DNA of 15,976 bases, from the NCBI GenBank assembly GCA_000403035.1, contig AQSL01000106.1:1-15976 (forward strand), written 5' to 3'. A model generated the notes under the pieces. It worked only from the letters and a program-made list of their open reading frames with translations. It was not told the DNA's origin and searched no databases. Made by a program: the position numbers and the translations under genes. Source of the stretch: Candidatus Latescibacter anaerobius SCGC AAA252-E07 (lineage in GTDB: Bacteria > Latescibacterota > Latescibacteria > Latescibacterales > Latescibacteraceae). Positions within the stretch are counted from its first letter, which is position 1, and each line of letters opens with the position of its first letter. Of this stretch, positions 1-8,038 are shown in pieces.

Positions 1-20
1 GATTTCCACGGTTGCAAACG

Positions 21-49
21 AAAAAGGCGTCCTGAAGGGCGCCTTTTTT
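21..49. terminator. Rho-independent terminator hairpin
   Basis: AAAAAGGCG (21-29) pairs with CGCCTTTTT (40-48). A T-G wobble and a CC/GG step extend the stem to a TGAA loop, and a T run follows. The A run before and T run after would let it work on either strand. It most likely ends a gene lying left of the window. Confidence 0.8.
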
Positions 50-83
50 ATGAGGGTTAGATAGGTATTATTGTCTTGCTTCT

Positions 84-191
84 AAGAGGGCGGTGAAAAA
101 GTCCTTTTTCACGCACCCTGTAATGAAATATATATCGTTTGTTGCTGTCAAGGGCTTGTAAATCAACGCTTCGCGCTGACCCTTGACAGCA
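84..191 (+). repeat. Dispersed palindromic element, copy A (most complete)
   Basis: This non-coding element has two inverted repeats. The first half (84-120) folds as GTGAAAAAG (93-101) against CTTTTTCAC (104-112), with outer GGG (88-90) against CCC (116-118). The second half has a perfect 12-base inverted repeat, 143-154 against 180-191 (core GCTGTCAAGGG / CCCTTGACAGC), around a 25-base loop. The first half matches the last 37 bases of the window at 36 of 37 positions. Related copies lie near 509-632 and at 9713-9750. It could be a REP-like or MITE-like repeat, or a structured RNA; no transposase is visible. Confidence 0.75.
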
Positions 192-508
192 TAAATACTG
201 ATCATGATAGTTTATCACCACACTTCTAAAGGAAATGGAGTTTTCCCCGATATGATGAAACGCCACATCAAGCACGATGTTTAAACTGATTCCAACAGAA
301 AAGCTTGGAAGACTAGGAGGAATAGTAATTAAATAGTATAACTTATTGATTTATTATACTATATTTAAAATACTGCTGACAAATCAAGTCTATTTAAGAA
401 TCAAATGTAGATGAATCGAAAAGTATGAAAAATCACACAATATCCTGGGTTTAAAAAAATCCTTGATTTTTCAGCCGTTATCGTGATAATATAGTATATT
501 AGTGTACG
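192..508. other. AT-rich non-coding stretch between two repeat copies
   Basis: No convincing coding frame on either strand. An AGGAGG near 316 has no start codon at a useful distance. A possible promoter lies at 463-490. Otherwise I see only low-complexity A/T sequence. A 72-codon reverse frame at 57-275 runs through repeat copy A and does not look like protein. Confidence 0.5.
463..490 (+). promoter_or_regulatory. Possible sigma70-type promoter toward the cyclase gene
   Basis: TTGATT (463-468) and GATAAT (485-490) are separated by 16 bases; an alternative -10 is TAATAT at 487-492. If used, the transcript would carry a leader of about 200 bases that includes repeat copy B before the cyclase start at 696. 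The region is AT-rich, so chance matches are likely. Confidence 0.3.
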
Positions 509-632
509 AGAGTTGCGAAAGTATCTTTTTCACATACTCCGGCATGAAATGTATACCGTGTACTACTGTCATTGGTTCCGTCGACCAGACGTAAGAGCAT
601 GTAAATCAGCGTATTGCACTTATCTTTGAAGT
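509..632 (+). repeat. Dispersed palindromic element, diverged copy B
   Basis: It aligns with copy A along most of its length. CTTTTTCAC is shared, followed by a similar ATGAAAT stretch, a CTGTCA word, and GTAAATCA near 601-608 matching copy A near 158-165. A few extra bases are present in the middle. The left hairpin persists although its outer arm has changed from GGG/CCC to GAGT/ACTC, so pairing is kept while sequence drifts. It lies in the probable leader of the cyclase gene. Confidence 0.5.
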
Positions 633-695
633 TTTCATGAAAGTCTGAAATAATTTTATAATGCTTTTCAATACACCATTATAAAGAAACATCCG

Positions 696-2843
696 ATGAA
701 AAAAAAGCCGTTATCACAAAAAATTTTCCTCTATAATGTCGCCCTGACATGTATCATTGTTCTTATAATGATCATTTTCTCTCATATTCATTCACTGGAT
801 TTTCTTAACTGGAAGATATATGATGTGCTCTTCAATATTCGAAGGCATACTCCTGTCAAACGTGAAAATGTCGTTGTTGTTTGTATCGATCAAAAAAGTT
901 TGGATTTTGTTGTCGATAACATGGAAATTAAATGGCCGTGGCCCCGGGAATATCATGCCCAACTGGTTCGCTATTTATCCGGTTGCGGCGCAAAAGCTAT
1001 CGTATTTGATATCATTTTTTCTGATCCCGACATTGACCGCACCAATGCCTCACCGGGAGAAAATTGCGATGCAGATTTTGGACACGCCATTGAAGAATCA
1101 GGGATGACATACCTCGCCGCTTCTTTTCAGGATTCCATTGTACAAAAAGCCATGGATGAAAAAATATATCTTTCAGATACGTATACTTTTAAAAATATTC
1201 ATCTTCATAATTATGAAACCGCTGTTTTCCCCCTGCCGGTTTTATCAAAAGGGGCGGCAGGTTTGGGTTTTGTAAATTTCACCACAGAAAAAGGCGGTAT
1301 GGTACGCAGATACCCTCTTTTATTTAAGTTTCGCGAAAAGTACACACCTTCCATAGGATTTACTATTGCACGTGATTTTGTGGATAATCAAACACATAAG
1401 TTCATGGACTTAGAACAATTTGAGAATAGTAAGTTAATCGACAAAGAAGGTATGTTTCTTTTGAACTGGTACGGGAAAGGGGGTCCTGAGGGCGTTTTTA
1501 CCTATTATTCATATCATGCGGTACTTGCATCGTCTCTCCGGGAAAACGGTGACCCCCCCATAATACCACATGAAGCTTTCAAGGATAAAATCATTATTAT
1601 TGGTTCAAATGTTGCGGGCTTATACGACTTGAAATCAACTCCGTTTACACATATTGAATCTTATCCCGGTATGGAAATACATGCAACTGCAATTGAGAAT
1701 ATGCTTTCCGGTGATTTTATGCTTCGGATTCCTTTCTGGTTTGTTATTATTTCAATGGTATTTACTGCCGCACTCCTGTTCCTGTTAAATAATGTGTATA
1801 AAAATCTTCGTGTGTATATTTCTCTGTTTTTTGTGATTATAATAATCGTAATACTCGTTACATATGTGTTACTCTGTAATAATCTGTGGATTCCTGCGGC
1901 TGATATTCTCGTCAACGCCGGGATGGTTTTCGCCGGTCTGGTCATTTCAGGTTATTTCACGGAAAGCAAGGAAAAACGGTTGCTGAGAAAACAGTTTGAA
2001 CGATATGTAAATGATGCGGTGCTCGAAGAAATTATGGAAAATCCGGGTGCGGTTGATGTCGAGGGCAAGACCTTAACTGCAACTGTTCTTGCGACCGATA
2101 TCGCCGGTTTTACCACGATATCCGAACAGTTGTCGCCCCGTGAGGTTGTTTCAAGACTGAATGATTACCTCGCCGAAGTCTCCGAATCCCTCATTGAAAA
2201 CAGCGCATTTATCAATAAGTATATCGGCGATGCAATACTTGCTGTATTTGGCGCTTTCGAAGAAAGTAACCACAGAAGAAATGCCTGTCTCGGCGCTGTG
2301 AACGCCTTGAAAATCATTAATACAAAAGCCGAACAGGCTCGACGTGAAAACAATACTCCTTTTATTACCAGGTTTGGAATAACAACCGGTGAAATCACCA
2401 TGGGAAATATCGGATCAAAAAGAAAGACCGAATATACGGTAATCGGCGATACGGTAAATTCAGCATTCCGGCTCGAGGGTCTTAATAAATACTATAATAC
2501 GACAGTGCTTGTCAGCGAGTATACGAGAGACGGTATTGGCGATTATTTTGAATTCCGCCTGGTGGATACAATTAAATATAAAGGCAAAGTTACATCGGTA
2601 CAGGTATACGAATTACTCGGATTAAAGGGCGAAGTTGACAGGAAAATGCTCGAGATAAGGGACAATTTCGATGAAGCATTGAAATTCTACCGGGAAGGAA
2701 ACTTCACCAGAGCCCGTGATATCTTCGGTAAACTCGCAGAAGAAGGCGACAAACCCTCAGAAGTTTTTAAAACCAGATGCGAAGATTTTATTGTATCTCC
2801 GCCATCAGACTGGACCGGTGTCTGGGTAATGGACAAGAAATAA
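696..2843 (+). CDS. CHASE2-domain class III adenylate/guanylate cyclase
   Basis: Predicted membrane-bound receptor cyclase making a cyclic nucleotide, probably cAMP. The 715-residue product has an N-terminal membrane segment (about 13-29), an extracytoplasmic CHASE2 sensor (about 38-340), three membrane helices (about 345-420) and a cytoplasmic class III cyclase domain (about 460-640). Visible catalytic positions are metal-binding D468 and D512, K508 and D585 expected to read the base, and N588 and R592 for the transition state. The K/D pair favours ATP over GTP, by inference. The tail (about 655-715) looks like a short TPR-like helical pair ending in a PPSDWTGVW motif of the kind seen in CHASE2 cyclases. 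The start has only a weak AAAGAA upstream. It is transcribed alone and converges on the epimerase gene. All key residues are present, so it should be active. Confidence 0.93.
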   Translation: MKKKPLSQKIFLYNVALTCIIVLIMIIFSHIHSLDFLNWKIYDVLFNIRRHTPVKRENVVVVCIDQKSLDFVVDNMEIKWPWPREYHAQLVRYLSGCGAKAIVFDIIFSDPDIDRTNASPGENCDADFGHAIEESGMTYLAASFQDSIVQKAMDEKIYLSDTYTFKNIHLHNYETAVFPLPVLSKGAAGLGFVNFTTEKGGMVRRYPLLFKFREKYTPSIGFTIARDFVDNQTHKFMDLEQFENSKLIDKEGMFLLNWYGKGGPEGVFTYYSYHAVLASSLRENGDPPIIPHEAFKDKIIIIGSNVAGLYDLKSTPFTHIESYPGMEIHATAIENMLSGDFMLRIPFWFVIISMVFTAALLFLLNNVYKNLRVYISLFFVIIIIVILVTYVLLCNNLWIPAADILVNAGMVFAGLVISGYFTESKEKRLLRKQFERYVNDAVLEEIMENPGAVDVEGKTLTATVLATDIAGFTTISEQLSPREVVSRLNDYLAEVSESLIENSAFINKYIGDAILAVFGAFEESNHRRNACLGAVNALKIINTKAEQARRENNTPFITRFGITTGEITMGNIGSKRKTEYTVIGDTVNSAFRLEGLNKYYNTTVLVSEYTRDGIGDYFEFRLVDTIKYKGKVTSVQVYELLGLKGEVDRKMLEIRDNFDEALKFYREGNFTRARDIFGKLAEEGDKPSEVFKTRCEDFIVSPPSDWTGVWVMDKK

Positions 2844-2855
2844 ACACAGGATTAT

Positions 2856-2886
2856 AGATTTCCAGCCAGGAAACTGTTTTGTGTTT
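2856..2886 (+). terminator. Weak terminator after the cyclase gene
   Basis: A small hairpin, TTTCC (2859-2863) against GGAAA (2869-2873) with a five-base loop, is followed by T-rich sequence. An outer AAACACA (2842-2848) can also pair with TGTGTTT (2880-2886). It sits in the 107-base gap between convergent genes. The short stem makes this a modest call. Confidence 0.35.
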
Positions 2887-2950
2887 TTGGATTTCAATTA
2901 TTTTCTTTTTCACCCTTCTGAAAACTTTTTAATACTTCACAATCCAGTTC

Positions 2951-4246
2951 TTATCCCTCAAGAAAATTTGAAACTCTCCCCCCGTGTTCAATCATGCGGT
3001 CAAGAATATCCATACAGAAGAAGAGACGTCTCGGATGATGCAAAAGACACTGGCGTTTCCAGCGATCAGGTTTGCGGTACGCGTGGGTAAAAATCTTATC
3101 GAACCAGTAAACTGCCCATGGCGCATGGGTATGCTCGATGGCGAGCAGCGTAAAGACCAGAGCATCATCTATCGCTCCGGAAGGAGCGTAGTCCTCAGGT
3201 TCCACGGGCTTTGCTTCGGGATTGGACAGCCCGACGAGACCTCCTTTTTCGCCGTCAACCCAGCACTTTTCAAGTGTCATACGGCCCAGTTCCATTGCAT
3301 CCATGAACATCTTTGTATCATTAACCCGCAGCGCTTCATCCATGCACATCCATGCCGCCTGGATGCTGTGCCATCCTGATATGATGCGGTGGTTATCGTT
3401 GGGATCGGGTAAGAACGGTTGAAACTGATCATCGAGATGCTCAAATGCGATGCCCAGTTCCGGATAGTAGTGACGTTCGAGGATATTCCGCACGCACATA
3501 CGCGCTATCATTTCAACACTGTAATCGTGCGTGTACCTTGCAAGCGGAGTGAGCACGCTGAGGAAATGCTGCCATGTGCCAAGCCGCTTTGTTCCCGGCT
3601 CATGCCCACTGCCGTGCCCGGCAAGATGCTGGTAATCGGGCGACACGATACGCTCGTTGACACCGTGACATGTCTCGATAGCAACACTGCGGGCATTTTC
3701 GTCCCCTGTACCATGATAGTATTCGCCCAGACCGAGCGCAACATACATGTCTCCGTAGATGTTAAACGAGCCCTGCACGAATTTACCTTCACGGGTCACC
3801 TCGGAAATCCAGTAGCCGTTCTCGTCGCGGCAGTATTTGAAAATGAAATCTATCCCCATTTTCGCTGCTTTGAGATGACGCTCGTTTTGACCGAAATGAT
3901 TGTAGAGATAGGAAAATACCCAGATCCCGCGGCCGAGATAATACATTTCCTTATTGGGAGAGTCCTGTTTGTCATCATAATCATGATATGTATAAAAACC
4001 ACCGTATTCCCAGTCTATTCCCTGGTTATCCCAGAAACCAAGAAATTCCTCGTCAAGTTCCTTCTGGTGGAAATCACGGAGTTCCCGCAGGGTAGAATCA
4101 CCAATTTTAGTAACGACTGTCGGGCTTACCTTCGCGGTTCCGTACTCATTACCGTCCCTGTCTTCTCCCATTGCCCACACCGATGGTATTGCCGAAAGCG
4201 CACAAAGCTGTGCCGCCATGTTTGAAATAAAATATCTTCGTTTCAT
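2951..4246 (-). CDS. Exported N-acylglucosamine 2-epimerase (AGE) family protein
   Basis: AGE-family proteins are (alpha/alpha)6-barrel enzymes that epimerise or isomerise sugars such as N-acylglucosamine, mannose or cellobiose. The 431-residue length suits the family. Visible marks are YGGFYTY (81-87), the aromatic helix GRGIWVFSYLYN (105-116), WHSIQAAW (292-299) with a probable catalytic His293, and a C-terminal HHPRR (403-407) matching the family's second conserved His region. The N-terminus (KRRYFI, then a hydrophobic stretch to VWA at 23-25) looks like a signal peptide with a twin-arginine start, which is unusual because classical AGE enzymes are cytosolic. AAAGGA sits 7 bases before the ATG. 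Substrate cannot be told from sequence. The AT-rich island begins just upstream of its start. Confidence 0.85.
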   Translation of the reverse strand: MKRRYFISNMAAQLCALSAIPSVWAMGEDRDGNEYGTAKVSPTVVTKIGDSTLRELRDFHQKELDEEFLGFWDNQGIDWEYGGFYTYHDYDDKQDSPNKEMYYLGRGIWVFSYLYNHFGQNERHLKAAKMGIDFIFKYCRDENGYWISEVTREGKFVQGSFNIYGDMYVALGLGEYYHGTGDENARSVAIETCHGVNERIVSPDYQHLAGHGSGHEPGTKRLGTWQHFLSVLTPLARYTHDYSVEMIARMCVRNILERHYYPELGIAFEHLDDQFQPFLPDPNDNHRIISGWHSIQAAWMCMDEALRVNDTKMFMDAMELGRMTLEKCWVDGEKGGLVGLSNPEAKPVEPEDYAPSGAIDDALVFTLLAIEHTHAPWAVYWFDKIFTHAYRKPDRWKRQCLLHHPRRLFFCMDILDRMIEHGGRVSNFLEG

Positions 4247-4379
4247 GGAGTTTTCCTTTCAGGTTTTATAAGTAGTTGAATTTTTAACATTTCTTTAAAA
4301 ATATTGTTTAATAATTATGAATTTAATATATTATATAAAATTACTTTCGATAAATAAAATTTATAAGACTAAAGAAACA

Positions 4380-5885
4380 ATGAATAACATAAATAACGAA
4401 CCAGAATTTAAATATTTAACTCATATAAATGATAAAGCTCCATTAATTGAGCTTAGAAAAGCAATTAAACCAATTTTAGATATTAACTTATTTCCTCATA
4501 TGACTGATCATAGTATTACACATTCTGATCGATTAATAGATATTATTAGTAATTTAATTACTCCTATACAAAGTACGAACAAAAAAATAAATAACATTGA
4601 GCTTACAATTTTATACTATGCTTGTTATCTTCATGATATAGGTATGAATTATGAAAAAGCAAATGAAATATTTGATTTTGCAGAATTAACAAACAAATCT
4701 TGGCAAGATATTTCAGAACGGGAAAAAAAGGAATTAATACGTAAACATCATCATGAAATTTCAGCAATAATCATTGAAAAACGTTTTTCAAGCGGTTCTC
4801 AAAATATTTTTAAGATACCAGATGAAATCATAAATTATATAGCTTGTATTTGCGAGGCTCATTGCTTAGATCCTAGTTCTGAATTTTTTAAATATCAAGA
4901 ACTAACTAAAGATGGTCCAAATATTAGAACTGCTTTTATTGCTGGTTTATTAAGATTTGCAGATATATTAGATGAATCCCAAGAAAGAGCTTTAATAGAA
5001 AAATCAAAATTCTTGGAATTAGATACAAATGAACAAATTCATTGGTTTAGGCATTATTATACAGAAGCTATAACTTATGATAATAATAAAATGTTAATAA
5101 AAATATGGTTTAGATTTCCAAAAGAAAAATTTGAGGAATATAAAAATATAATCCCTCTTTTACATGTACCCTTTATAAAAAATGAATTTGAAAATCAACG
5201 AAAAATATTTATTGAAAATGGTTTTAATTGGTATATTGATGAAATTATTGAACAAAAACCGTATGGAAATTTAGAAGTTATACCAGATAATGTATTAAGT
5301 GCTATGTTAAAAGAATTATATAAAAGAAGTCAAAATGAAACCATTAACATTATTAATAAAGTTAGACCAAATATTGATTATCGTTTTGAAAAATTAAAGT
5401 TAAATAAGTCGAATATATCTTTACCTGAATATTCAAGGGAATATTGTGAAATTGTTTATGATCTTTATGATTTTGGAGGGAGACGATCTGCTTGGATTAA
5501 CTTAAAAGAACTTTTTAATAGTATTAAAAAATCACAGAATGATTTAATTAAATTTGATATAGGATTAAAGTTAGCAAATTTAATGATTGAAGATGATGTG
5601 TATTTTGAAGCGGGTATTATTTTAAATGAAATTGAACCACTGACAGAACAACTTGATAATAGTAATGAAAATAAAATATTTTTTTGGAAAACAAAAGCCA
5701 AATGGGCAAATAAAATCTTTTCAAAAGATGATGCTTTAGATGCAATTAAAAAAGTGATAGAATTAGCTCCTGATCAACAAAGTAAAGAATTAATAATTTC
5801 AGAGTATTCTGAGATGACTTTTTTATTAGGCGAACTTGATAACAACCAATATTTTTTCAATGAAACCGAAAAAAATGATAATTGA
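4380..5885 (+). CDS. HD-type phosphohydrolase (HD-CE-like) with TPR-like tail; frame broken at 3' end
   Basis: N-terminal predicted metal-dependent HD phosphohydrolase. Numbered from 4380, the motifs are HSITHS (44-49), LHDIGM (84-89), HHHE (123-126), EAH (159-161) and LRFADILD (191-198), the expected H...HD...H...H...D order. The ADxLD motif and the following beta-rich segment resemble the HD-CE family known from bacterial conflict systems (recalled, not searched). The rest is helical and TPR-like. I prefer the ATG at 4380, preceded by a weak AAAGAA; the frame is open from an ATG at 4317, which would add 21 leader-like residues. The frame stops at TGA 5883-5885 inside the first codons of the next frame. 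Moving one base at the A7 run 5869-5875 joins the two. G+C is far lower than in neighbours, suggesting transfer. No NTPase or nuclease domain is seen beside it. Confidence 0.72.
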   Translation: MNNINNEPEFKYLTHINDKAPLIELRKAIKPILDINLFPHMTDHSITHSDRLIDIISNLITPIQSTNKKINNIELTILYYACYLHDIGMNYEKANEIFDFAELTNKSWQDISEREKKELIRKHHHEISAIIIEKRFSSGSQNIFKIPDEIINYIACICEAHCLDPSSEFFKYQELTKDGPNIRTAFIAGLLRFADILDESQERALIEKSKFLELDTNEQIHWFRHYYTEAITYDNNKMLIKIWFRFPKEKFEEYKNIIPLLHVPFIKNEFENQRKIFIENGFNWYIDEIIEQKPYGNLEVIPDNVLSAMLKELYKRSQNETINIINKVRPNIDYRFEKLKLNKSNISLPEYSREYCEIVYDLYDFGGRRSAWINLKELFNSIKKSQNDLIKFDIGLKLANLMIEDDVYFEAGIILNEIEPLTEQLDNSNENKIFFWKTKAKWANKIFSKDDALDAIKKVIELAPDQQSKELIISEYSEMTFLLGELDNNQYFFNETEKNDN

Positions 5886-8019
5886 AAAATTACAGCCTAA
5901 AACACGCTCTAATCTCATTAAATTTAGAATAATGGCATATAAAGGAGATTTTGAAAAAGCTCTTTCAGATATTGATAATGAGTTATCAAATAAATCTCTT
6001 AAAAAAGAGGATTTTGTTGCTTTAGCTCTTTTAAAAGCAGAATTATTTTGGTTAAATGGCCAATTTAATGAATCAATGGATGTTTTTAAGAGTAAAATTG
6101 ATCAAAATATAAATAAACTTCCTGAAGATTTATTATTTATAATTAGAGACAATAACTATTTTGTAGCTTTTAGTTTATTAGATAAAAACAGTTCTAGAGA
6201 TTTTTACTATTTAGTAGATGAAAGAAGATCAACTGGGCAAGACATAGGAAATGCCAGCAAAATACTCTCTGCATTAAGAGCTTCGGAAATTGGAAAAAAT
6301 TATGAATCATTACCAGCTTTTGAAATCGAAGTAAAAAATTCATACAATAGTGGTTCATGGAGAGACTGCCATCAATCTTATTATTATCTTAGTAAAGAAT
6401 TATTAAAATTAGGAAATCTTGATAAAGCAACTTTTTATGCTATTCAATCTTTAAATGAACAATTAGTTGAAAGTGTAAGCGAACAATTAATATTTTCTCG
6501 TAATATCAATCTTATAGAAACAACAATACGATTGTTAATAAAAAATTTTAATCTTATTCTTCATGCTAAATTATCCTGTTTATTGCTCTCTAATATTTCT
6601 GACTGCATACCAGATAATCAAATTAATGAAACATTTAATTATTTAATAAAGTATTGTTCAAATGCTCCTCAACTTAACAATTATTCTAATGTTTTTGAAT
6701 CTTCATGGAAAGCATTAGAAACTTTAGCTCCGAGATTAAATTCAAAACAGCTTAATAGAATTATATCATGTGCTATCGGACATATTCTATGGAAGTCTAA
6801 AAATTTTTATAGGAAGGAAATAATAAAAGTTCTTAATACCTGTGTTACATTTATTGAAGAGGAAAAACTAGGGGAATTAACAGCCAAAGTTCTCCCATTA
6901 ACTTCAGAATTAAAAAATGACTTTGACTATATAGAAGTTTTAAATTTATTTTGTCATATTGCACAGAAAGGAAATGAAAAATTAAAAGAAAAAATAGGTA
7001 ATAATTTTTACCCTAAAAAAACTAGTCAATACAACACAGTCTTTCTTCAAGTTGCACCGATATTTAATAAAGAAATATTTGATAAAAATCAATTTAATAA
7101 AAATGTCCAAAATATTGCTCAAAAAATTGGTTTAATAGTTCAGCATTTAAATAAAGATGAAAAACCAGTAAATTTAGGTGGATATGGTACTATTGGTAAA
7201 ACAAATAATGACACACAAATTGTAATTAGCATGAATGATTTTTCCATGGAACTGATAGGTATTTCTAATTATGTAAATATAATCAATCCAGAAATATTAA
7301 ATGAACTAATAAAATCAATTATTAAAAGTATAAATGATCCAGATAATATTATCACAAATAAAGTTTCACTAATTTGGAATTTAAATTATTTTAGCGAAGG
7401 TTTCGATACTGAATTAATAAAATTAGTTTTTAAAGAATTAAATTCTTTTGCATCAGGTAAAAAAATTAGTACAAAACAATTGACTGATTATAATGAAGCT
7501 TTAAGTAAATTAAATAGATTCAGAATAAATGAAGGTAATCCCTATGATTTACAAGCTGCAGCAATTTATACCTTATCAAAAATTGAGTCTAAACACCCAA
7601 AAGCTTTTGGAAAAAAGCTCAATAAATTAATTGAAGATGCTTTAAACCATAACAATAAAATAATTCGCAGATCTGCATATGCTGCCTTGAGAGAAATACC
7701 TAAACTAACAAGATCACAAACAACACAATTAATACTTGGAACATACGAAACTGATACTGAAATAGCTTCATTAGTTTTTGAAGCTATTGCAGTTAAAAAT
7801 GATTTGAATCTATCAAATAATGATTTGGAAATATTAATTAATTCATTATCAAAAGCAGTATATTCATCATTTATTTCAATTAGAAAACAAGCTGCATTTG
7901 CTACAATAAAATTGTTAATAAAAGCAAAAAATAAAAAAATAAAAAATAAATTGGAATCAATTATAAGTCTATTTGAGAAAGACATGAGTTTTTCTGTAAG
8001 ACAAAATTCAAGAATTTAG
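5875..8019 (+). CDS. TPR-like/HEAT-repeat protein, probably the C-terminal part of the HD protein
   Basis: Not assignable to a named family. The product is almost wholly helical: TPR-like helix pairs in the first half (for example a segment with KGDFEKALSDI near the start), a less repetitive middle, and HEAT-like repeats at about 550-714, including a clear one around IIRRSAYAALREI and another around SIRKQAAFATIKL. Such solenoids usually act as sensors or protein-binding scaffolds. Possible starts are TTG 5836, ATG 5860 and ATG 5875; none has a ribosome-binding site, and a stop at 5827-5829 closes the frame upstream. It overlaps the HD frame, and its first helix continues that protein's TPR pattern. 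So it is either translationally coupled or, more likely, the second half of one protein interrupted by a one-base shift. Strongly AT-rich. It ends 19 bases from the convergent FG-GAP gene. Confidence 0.7.
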   Translation: MIIEKLQPKTRSNLIKFRIMAYKGDFEKALSDIDNELSNKSLKKEDFVALALLKAELFWLNGQFNESMDVFKSKIDQNINKLPEDLLFIIRDNNYFVAFSLLDKNSSRDFYYLVDERRSTGQDIGNASKILSALRASEIGKNYESLPAFEIEVKNSYNSGSWRDCHQSYYYLSKELLKLGNLDKATFYAIQSLNEQLVESVSEQLIFSRNINLIETTIRLLIKNFNLILHAKLSCLLLSNISDCIPDNQINETFNYLIKYCSNAPQLNNYSNVFESSWKALETLAPRLNSKQLNRIISCAIGHILWKSKNFYRKEIIKVLNTCVTFIEEEKLGELTAKVLPLTSELKNDFDYIEVLNLFCHIAQKGNEKLKEKIGNNFYPKKTSQYNTVFLQVAPIFNKEIFDKNQFNKNVQNIAQKIGLIVQHLNKDEKPVNLGGYGTIGKTNNDTQIVISMNDFSMELIGISNYVNIINPEILNELIKSIIKSINDPDNIITNKVSLIWNLNYFSEGFDTELIKLVFKELNSFASGKKISTKQLTDYNEALSKLNRFRINEGNPYDLQAAAIYTLSKIESKHPKAFGKKLNKLIEDALNHNNKIIRRSAYAALREIPKLTRSQTTQLILGTYETDTEIASLVFEAIAVKNDLNLSNNDLEILINSLSKAVYSSFISIRKQAAFATIKLLIKAKNKKIKNKLESIISLFEKDMSFSVRQNSRI

Positions 8020-8038
8020 CATTATATCTTAAATTTCT

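Noticed and set aside
57..275. 72-codon reverse-strand frame at the left end
   Set aside because: It runs through repeat copy A and its hairpins, has no ribosome-binding site, and the product shows no protein-like pattern.
3419..4225. 268-codon plus-strand frame inside the epimerase gene
   Set aside because: It is the antisense shadow of a gene with clear AGE motifs, has no ribosome-binding site, and the translation is not domain-like.
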